From an uncultured Oscillibacter sp. (GTDB taxonomy: Bacteria > Bacillota > Clostridia > Oscillospirales > Oscillospiraceae), in contig CAJUDW010000038.1 in the NCBI GenBank assembly GCA_910584995.1, forward strand, positions 1 through 17,928: a DNA stretch of 17,928 nucleotides, in the 5' to 3' direction. Of this stretch, positions 13,373 through 17,928 are shown in pieces. Under the pieces are notes generated by a model that had not been told where the DNA came from, did not search any database, and worked only from the letters and a program-made list of their open reading frames with translations. Position numbers and translations under genes: made by a program. Position 1 is the stretch's first letter, and every line of letters starts with the position of its first letter.

Positions 13373-13787
13373 GTTCCGCCTCCTGCCGCCGGTAGATCTC
13401 CCGGGTAATTTTTTCATGGGAGGAGCCGGGAAATTCTGTGGTCTCCTCCAGGCCATACCCGGTGAGATCCAGATCCAGATGGACGTCCGCCGGATAGGCC
13501 CGGTTCCAGTGGTACAGCACTACCGCCTCAATCTGATCCTCCACCGGCTGAAGGGGCCTGTCCTCCACAAAGCAGAGATCCCCCTCCTCCGCCCGGGTGA
13601 GGAAATCCTCGTCCACCAGCACGCGATCCGGTGGGAACAGGCCCGCTGAATAAGGGGACACCCAAAGCTTCCTGCTGCCGCAGTAGGCCAGCAGATCTTC
13701 CCTCTGGGCCAGATCCTGGCTTTGCCGCCGCCGGTTGAAAAGTATACCGTTTCGGCCGTCGATACAGACCGCGATGATCAAATCCAT
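13356..13787 (-). CDS. Conserved Clostridia protein of unknown function
   Basis: A protein of about 143 aa starting MDLIIAVCIDGRNGILFNRRRQ. I recognise the general pattern ('I..CID..NG..FN.RRQSQD', 'LW...YS...F', 'V..DFL..A..GD.CFVE', 'LY.WNR.YPAD', 'GSSHEKIT.E.Y') as recurrent in Clostridia, but know no function. The opening superficially recalls DHFR, without its NADPH motifs. The start is uncertain. ATG13787 lies only 2 nt after AGGAGGGG, and a TTG two codons on has better spacing. The longer in-frame ATG (13844) would lie inside the promoter. It leads the three-gene nuclease operon and overlaps the endonuclease gene by 17 nt. Confidence 0.8.
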   Translation of the reverse strand: MDLIIAVCIDGRNGILFNRRRQSQDLAQREDLLAYCGSRKLWVSPYSAGLFPPDRVLVDEDFLTRAEEGDLCFVEDRPLQPVEDQIEAVVLYHWNRAYPADVHLDLDLTGYGLEETTEFPGSSHEKITREIYRRQEAEHAQEA

Positions 13788-13834
13788 CCCCTCCTGTTGA
13801 AAGAAGCGGCGCTCCTTTCCGGTTTTCTGCCTAT

Positions 13835-13863
13835 AGAGTACCATTGATTCCGGAGTTTTTCAA
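13835..13863 (-). promoter_or_regulatory. Promoter of the nuclease operon
   Basis: On the minus strand, TTGAAA (13863-13858), a 17-nt spacer and TACTCT (13840-13835) precede ATG13787. An inverted repeat ATTCCGGA (13847-13854) with TCCGGAAT (13871-13878) straddles the -35 box and could be an operator. Confidence 0.5.
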
Positions 13864-13894
13864 CAAAAATTCCGGAATTTCCCCAATTTCCGTC

Positions 13895-13927
13895 AAAAAA
13901 CAGGGACGGGAAAATTTCCCGCCCCTG
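13895..13927 (-). terminator. Rho-independent terminator of the MATE gene
   Basis: On the minus strand a 13-bp stem with one mismatch (13927-13915 with 13913-13901) is followed by TTTTTT (13900-13895). It begins 7 nt after the transporter stop codon. This is the clearest terminator in the window. Confidence 0.85.
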
Positions 13928-13930
13928 CCT
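13916..13930. repeat. 15-bp direct repeat flanking the MATE gene, left copy
   Basis: TTCCCGCCCCTGCCT at 13916-13930 is repeated exactly at 15302-15316. This copy forms part of the terminator stem just after the MATE stop. Confidence 0.8.
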
Positions 13931-13933
13931 ATA

Positions 13934-15280
13934 TTATTCCCCGATGGCCATAGCCTCCCATTTCTTTCCCCGGAACCGGGGCAGGAAGAAAGCAATCCGT
14001 ACCACCCAATCCACAAACATGGACATCCAGATACCCAGCACGCCGCAGCCCCAGAACCGGCCCAGCAGAATCCCCAGGCCCACCCGGGCTGTCCACATGG
14101 AGACAGAAGAGACCGCCATGGTGAACCGGGTGTCCCCCGCCGCCCGGAGGGCCTGGGGCAGAGTGAAGGCCAGGGGCCAGATCAGGATACCCATGACGCC
14201 GTGCATCCAGATGATTTTCCCGGCGTAGCCCTCCGCCTCCGGGGAGACATTGTAAAGCCGCAGAATCAGGGGAAGCAGGAGGAGTGTCAGGGAGATGATC
14301 AGCATTGTGAACAGATAGGCGTATTTCATCAGCTTCTTTGTGTAGAACCGGGCGGCTGTGTAGTCCCCGGCCCCTACGCACCGGGATACCACCGTCACAA
14401 TCGCAAGGCCGATGGCGCTTCCCGCAACGGAGTGAAAGGAGGCGATGTTGTTCCCGATGGCGTTGGCCGCCACGGAGGCGGTGCCCAGTACGGAAACGGT
14501 GGAGAGCAGCAGGATTTTTCCCAGCTGGAACATGCCGCCCTCCAGGCCGTTGGGCACGCCGAACCGCAGGACGTTCCGGACCACATAGGGGTCGTGGCGG
14601 AGGGTAAACCGCTCCATCCGCAGCGGCAGGCCCGGACGGCCCAGCAGGATTACCATAGCTGCCGCGGCAACCCCTCGGGACACCAAGGTGGGAATGGCAA
14701 CCCCCTCCACCCCCATCCCTACCACGAAGATGAGGAAGGCGTTTCCGGCAATGTTGATGAGGTTCATGGCCAGGGAAACATACATGGAAAGCTTGGCATT
14801 CCCCATGACCCGGAAGAGGGCGGCCCCGGCGCTGTAGAGGGCCAGAAATGGGGTGGATGCCTCCACAATCAGATAATAGGTGTTGGCGTAGGCGGCCACA
14901 TCCGGCTCCACCTGCCCGAACATCACGTTAAGGACAAAGCCCCGGCCCAGGTAAAAAAGGGCCATGATCACAAGGGAGATCTCCCCCATGAACAGCAGCA
15001 GCTGGCTGGCGGAGTGGCCGGCCTTCTCCTGCTCCCGGCGGCCCAGGTACTGCCCGGCGATGGCCGCGCCACCGGTGGCCAGGGCCGCCAGGGCGCTGAC
15101 CAGCAGCACGTTCACCGTGTCTACCAGGGACACGGCAGAAATAGCCGCCTCCCCCACCTGGGAGACCATCACGGAGTCGAAAAGGCCCACGGTGATGGCA
15201 AGCAGCTGCTCAATCACCAGCGGCACAATCAGCCGCCGGAGATCCCGGTTGGAAAATTTAATTGCCCCTGGGGTTTCCAT
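13934..15280 (-). CDS. MATE family efflux transporter
   Basis: This 448-aa inner-membrane antiporter probably expels drugs or other organic cations using Na+ or H+. The hydrophobic profile fits 12 helices. Family marks include IPLVIEQLL-type helix 1 (LIVPLVIEQLLAITVGLFDSV), MVSQVGEAAISAVSLV, the QYLGRRE loop, FRVMGNAKLSM, and in the second half PNGLEGGMFQLG and LRAAGDTRFTM. ATG15280 follows AGGAGA at 8 nt; a TTG six codons upstream covers that site. It lies 37 nt downstream of the AraC-type regulator, which suggests an operon with local control. A 15-bp direct repeat flanks the gene on both sides. It is unrelated in position to the decayed MATE at 6189-6653. Confidence 0.94.
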   Translation of the reverse strand: METPGAIKFSNRDLRRLIVPLVIEQLLAITVGLFDSVMVSQVGEAAISAVSLVDTVNVLLVSALAALATGGAAIAGQYLGRREQEKAGHSASQLLLFMGEISLVIMALFYLGRGFVLNVMFGQVEPDVAAYANTYYLIVEASTPFLALYSAGAALFRVMGNAKLSMYVSLAMNLINIAGNAFLIFVVGMGVEGVAIPTLVSRGVAAAAMVILLGRPGLPLRMERFTLRHDPYVVRNVLRFGVPNGLEGGMFQLGKILLLSTVSVLGTASVAANAIGNNIASFHSVAGSAIGLAIVTVVSRCVGAGDYTAARFYTKKLMKYAYLFTMLIISLTLLLLPLILRLYNVSPEAEGYAGKIIWMHGVMGILIWPLAFTLPQALRAAGDTRFTMAVSSVSMWTARVGLGILLGRFWGCGVLGIWMSMFVDWVVRIAFFLPRFRGKKWEAMAIGE

Positions 15281-15301
15281 ATGGTTATCTCCTGTCAAAA
15301 G

Positions 15302-15316
15302 TTCCCGCCCCTGCCT
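15302..15316. repeat. 15-bp direct repeat flanking the MATE gene, right copy
   Basis: TTCCCGCCCCTGCCT at 15302-15316, between the regulator stop and the MATE ribosome-binding site, is identical to 13916-13930. Confidence 0.8.
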
Positions 15317-15317
15317 G

Positions 15318-16184
15318 TCAGTCCGCTGCGGGGGACTGGCGGAAGGCCTTGGGGCTCATGTGGAAGGTGCTTTGAAAGGCCCTGAGGAAGGTGGAATATT
15401 CGGAAAAGCCTGCCTGCTCTGCCGCCTTCATCACCGGCGTGCCGGATCGGATCAGTTCCCCCGCCAGAAGCAGGCGCTTCTGGTTGATGTACTGGTGGAC
15501 CGTGCAGCCGGTAACGGCCTTGAAGCGGTGCATCAGGTAGTACCGGCTGATGAAAAATTGCCGGGCCAGATCGTCCACGCTGAGGGGCGCGTCCAGGTGC
15601 CCGGCAATGTAGCGGATGATCTCCTCCATCTTGGGATCCACCCGGCAAGCCTCCTGCCCCTCCGGAACCGCGCCGTCCCGGAGGATATCCCGGTTGACGG
15701 CGATCAAAAGCTGCTGGCAGAGGGTATCCGCCAGCCGGGCCGCAGCGAACTCCGTGGAGACCAGGGCCTCCTCCAGCCGCCGGATGCCGCTCATATATTG
15801 CAGGCGGCGATCCCCCTCCGGCCGCAGCAGGTGGAACCCCCGCTCCCGGGCCGTGTCAAAGCACTGGTCCAGCCGGACGCCGGGATCGGACCGGCTCTCC
15901 AGCCACTGGCGGCCCAGCCACACCACCACCCGCTCATAGGGCTTGGCGGGGTCGATGATAGGCTTATGGATCAGGCTGTGCTGCACCAGCAGGATGTCCC
16001 ATGGCTGCAGGAAGTAAGTGACGCCCTCCACCACGTAGGTGACTTTCCCGCCTAATACCAGAATCAGCTTGTCGAACTCGTGGTAATGGTAATCCATTTT
16101 TTGAGCCAGACTGTCTTTCAGGTGGAATAGGCGAAAATCTTCCAGGAGATACCCCCGCTTCCCCGCCTCGCTGTAGTCCAGCAT
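15318..16184 (-). CDS. AraC family transcriptional regulator with cupin sensor domain
   Basis: A 288-aa regulator. The N-terminal cupin-like domain has DYHYHEFDKLILVLGG and 'QPWDILLVQHSLIHKP', as in AraC-type ligand sensors. The C-terminal ~100 residues carry two helix-turn-helix motifs: LSVDDLARQFFISRYYLMHRFK, and AAEQAGFSEYSTFLRAFQ with the conserved 'MSPKAFRQ' ending. ATG16184 is chosen because GAGGAGG lies 8 nt upstream. ATG16205 is an alternative with a closer GGAGGG. Still longer starts would precede the promoter. It is directly upstream of the MATE gene on the same strand and probably controls it, perhaps in response to an exported compound. Confidence 0.93.
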   Translation of the reverse strand: MLDYSEAGKRGYLLEDFRLFHLKDSLAQKMDYHYHEFDKLILVLGGKVTYVVEGVTYFLQPWDILLVQHSLIHKPIIDPAKPYERVVVWLGRQWLESRSDPGVRLDQCFDTARERGFHLLRPEGDRRLQYMSGIRRLEEALVSTEFAAARLADTLCQQLLIAVNRDILRDGAVPEGQEACRVDPKMEEIIRYIAGHLDAPLSVDDLARQFFISRYYLMHRFKAVTGCTVHQYINQKRLLLAGELIRSGTPVMKAAEQAGFSEYSTFLRAFQSTFHMSPKAFRQSPAAD

Positions 16185-16244
16185 CTGTCCGCCCTCCTCG
16201 AACATTCTTCCCTCCAGGGCGGTGCGCCCCGGGAAAACGCTTTG

Positions 16245-16273
16245 ACTATACCGCACTTTTCGCCCGTTTGCAA
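16245..16273 (-). promoter_or_regulatory. Promoter of the AraC-type regulator
   Basis: On the minus strand, TTGCAA (16273-16268), a 17-nt spacer and TATAGT (16250-16245) lie about 60 nt before ATG16184. It rules out the longest possible start of the regulator. Confidence 0.7.
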
Positions 16274-16341
16274 CTTGGATTTCGCACAAAACTGGGAAAA
16301 AAACCGCTGCGCTTTTTGGCACTGGGCAGTGGAATTTTAGC

Positions 16342-16370
16342 TATACAATTTTATTAGGATTTGGTATACT
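16342..16370 (+). promoter_or_regulatory. Promoter of thyA
   Basis: TATACA (16342-16347, weak -35), a 17-nt spacer and TATACT (16365-16370) lie about 40 nt before ATG16413. It is divergent from the regulator promoter, about 70 nt away. Confidence 0.5.
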
Positions 16371-16412
16371 AATAGAATTAAATGAAGGGATAATCCAGAG
16401 AGGAGGAAGGGC

Positions 16413-17243
16413 ATGAGCCGCGCTGACGAACTTTTTATCCGGAACTGCCGGGATATTCTGGACAGCGGCGTGTGGGACACGGATCTCCAGGTCCGCCCCC
16501 ATTGGGAGGACGGCGCCCCCGCCCACACCGTGAAGAAATTCGGCATTGTGAACCGCTACGACCTGCGGGAGGAATTCCCCATCCTGACCCTGCGGCGCAC
16601 CTATTGGAAAACCGCCGTGGAGGAACTTTTGTGGATTTGGCAGAAGAAATCCAACAACATCCGGGATCTGAACGCCCACATCTGGGATCAGTGGGCGGAT
16701 GAGGACGGTTCCATCGGCAAAGCCTACGGCTACCAGCTGGGGGTGAAGCACCGCTACCCGGAGGGGGAGATGGATCAGGTGGACCGGGTTTTGTACGACC
16801 TCCGCCATAACCCCGCCTCCCGGCGCATTATGACCAATATCTACAACTTCCAGGATCTACACGAGATGAACCTCTATCCCTGCGCCTATTCCATGACCTT
16901 CAACGTTTCCGGGAATGTGCTCAATGCCATTTTGAACCAGCGGAGCCAGGACATGCTGACCGCCAACAACTGGAACGTGGTGCAGTACGCCGTCCTGGTG
17001 CATATGTTTGCCAAGGCCTCTGGCCTGGAGGCAGGGGAACTGGTCCATGTGATTGCCGACGCCCACATTTATGACCGGCACGTACCCATTGTGGAGACCC
17101 TGCTGGCCCAGCGCCCGGCCCCCGCGCCTTCCTTCTCCGTGGATCCCGCCGTGACGGATTTTTACGCCTTTACGAAAGGCAGCTTCTCCCTGGAAAACTA
17201 TACCCCCGCGCCCTTTGACGAAAAAATTCCTGTGGCAATATGA
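16413..17243 (+). CDS. thyA: Thymidylate synthase (ThyA type)
   Basis: ThyA makes dTMP from dUMP using methylene-tetrahydrofolate, which becomes dihydrofolate. The 276-aa protein has the active-site cysteine in NLYPCAYSM (C157), the dUMP phosphate Arg in NQRSQD (R177), the substrate Asn in NNWNVVQYA (N188) and the late DAHIYDRH motif. The His that often follows the catalytic Cys (PCH) is Ala here, as in some Firmicutes enzymes. AGGAGG lies about 8 nt upstream of ATG16413. folA follows after 8 nt, fitting the need to regenerate tetrahydrofolate after each turnover. Confidence 0.97.
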   Translation: MSRADELFIRNCRDILDSGVWDTDLQVRPHWEDGAPAHTVKKFGIVNRYDLREEFPILTLRRTYWKTAVEELLWIWQKKSNNIRDLNAHIWDQWADEDGSIGKAYGYQLGVKHRYPEGEMDQVDRVLYDLRHNPASRRIMTNIYNFQDLHEMNLYPCAYSMTFNVSGNVLNAILNQRSQDMLTANNWNVVQYAVLVHMFAKASGLEAGELVHVIADAHIYDRHVPIVETLLAQRPAPAPSFSVDPAVTDFYAFTKGSFSLENYTPAPFDEKIPVAI

Positions 17244-17251
17244 GGTGAATC

Positions 17252-17749
17252 ATGAATGCAATTGTTGTAACCGACAAGAACTGGGCTATCGGCCGGGACG
17301 GCGGCCTCCTCTTCTCCCTGCCCACGGACATGAAGCGGTTCCGTACCTTGACCATGGGGGGCACCGTGATCCTGGGCCGCCGGACGCTGGTGTCCTTTCC
17401 TGGGGGGAAACCCCTGCCCGACCGGCGGAATATCGTCATCAGCCATGACGGCGACCTGCTGATCGACCACGCCGAAATCGCCGCCACCCCGGAGGAGGCG
17501 GTGTCCATGACCGCCGGGGACGACCCGGACAAGATCTGGGTCATCGGCGGCGGCAGCATCTACGCCGCCCTTTTGGCCCGCTGCAAGCGGGTATACCTGA
17601 CCCTGGTGGACGCTGCTGTGGAGGAGCCGGACACCTATTTCCCGAATCTGGACAAGCTGCCCGGTTGGGAGATGGTTTCCTCCGGTGAACCGATGGAGGA
17701 AAACGGCCTCACGTTCCGGTTCATCGACTACATAAACAGCAAGATCTGA
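17252..17749 (+). CDS. folA: Dihydrofolate reductase
   Basis: A 165-aa NADPH-dependent enzyme reducing dihydrofolate to tetrahydrofolate. Visible marks are the N-terminal NAIVVTDKNWAIGRDGGL, the catalytic acid D26 in LPTDMKRF, the NADPH-binding VILGRRTLVSFP, and IWVIGGGSIY. TGAGGTGA precedes ATG17252. It is coupled to thyA on the same mRNA, the usual pairing for thymidylate synthesis. It is full length without insertions. Confidence 0.96.
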   Translation: MNAIVVTDKNWAIGRDGGLLFSLPTDMKRFRTLTMGGTVILGRRTLVSFPGGKPLPDRRNIVISHDGDLLIDHAEIAATPEEAVSMTAGDDPDKIWVIGGGSIYAALLARCKRVYLTLVDAAVEEPDTYFPNLDKLPGWEMVSSGEPMEENGLTFRFIDYINSKI

Positions 17750-17813
17750 GTGTTTCCCCTCCTGAGGCACCGCTCATGGAAAAGGGGATATCCGGTTAGG
17801 AGGGCATACTCCC

Positions 17814-17928
17814 ATGAAACTTATGGCCATTGACGGCAACAGCATACTCAACCGCGCCTATTACGGCATCCGTCCCCTCACCACCCGGGACGGGCTTTAC
17901 ACCCACGCCATCTTCGGCTTTCTCACCA
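17814..17928 (+). CDS. polA: DNA polymerase I, N-terminal start (partial at window edge)
   Basis: The first 38 codons of a protein that continues beyond the window. MKLMAIDGNSILNRAYYGI, followed by 'LTTRDGLYTHAIFGFLT', is the start of the 5'-3' exonuclease (FEN-like) domain of PolA, where the Asp of 'DGN' binds metal. AGGAGGG lies 10 nt before ATG17814. It follows folA by 64 nt without a visible terminator, so cotranscription is possible. Whether the gene encodes a full polymerase cannot be seen here. Confidence 0.88.
   Translation, partial: MKLMAIDGNSILNRAYYGIRPLTTRDGLYTHAIFGFLT

Noticed and set aside
13844..15385. A 513-codon open frame on the plus strand
   Set aside because: It is antisense to the MATE gene, low in complexity (H, G, Q, P) and without any family motif.
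1..17928. CRISPR array, tRNA or rRNA genes
   Set aside because: No regularly spaced repeats, tRNA cloverleaf with TTCRANY loop, or rRNA-like sequence was seen on reading.

Overview
The window looks like chromosomal DNA of an anaerobic gut Clostridia, most likely of the Oscillospiraceae group. That placement is an inference from high GC in most genes, Firmicutes-type Shine-Dalgarno sites, a ferredoxin-linked 2-oxoacid oxidoreductase operon and a thyA-folA-polA block. It holds about 18 intact genes, one gene cut at each edge and two decayed genes.

Region 1 (1-2000) is a decayed mobile island. It has the 3' end of a serine recombinase, an AT-rich 350-codon gene with a PIN-nuclease-like residue pattern under its own promoter, three successive inverted repeats, and a frameshifted minus-strand remnant of a tyrosine integrase. 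Region 2 (2000-5200) holds a Nudix hydrolase (-) and a def / metallophosphoesterase / DUF6933-like / yaaA operon (+). It is bracketed by two inverted copies of a ~165-bp MITE-like element. Region 3 (5200-7620) holds a tocopherol-cyclase-like protein, a truncated MATE remnant and an MTA/SAH nucleosidase.

Region 4 (7700-11710) is the metabolic centre. It is a tightly coupled four-gene operon: indolepyruvate:ferredoxin oxidoreductase subunits iorA and iorB, an 85-aa protein with a ubiquitin-like (beta-grasp) pattern, and an FrhB/FdhB-type flavin/iron-sulfur oxidoreductase. The layout suggests that arylpyruvate oxidation is wired to a dedicated electron outlet. Region 5 (11710-13930) is a hairpin-dense intergenic element followed by a minus-strand cassette: a conserved protein of unknown function, a membrane-anchored DNA/RNA non-specific endonuclease and a DEDDh 3'-5' exonuclease.

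Region 6 (13930-16250) is a MATE transporter with an adjacent AraC-type regulator (-). Region 7 (16340-17928) is thyA, folA and the start of polA (+), a thymidylate/DNA synthesis block. The best candidates for something undescribed are the iorAB/beta-grasp/FrhB operon and the PIN-like island gene. No tRNA, rRNA or CRISPR array was seen.
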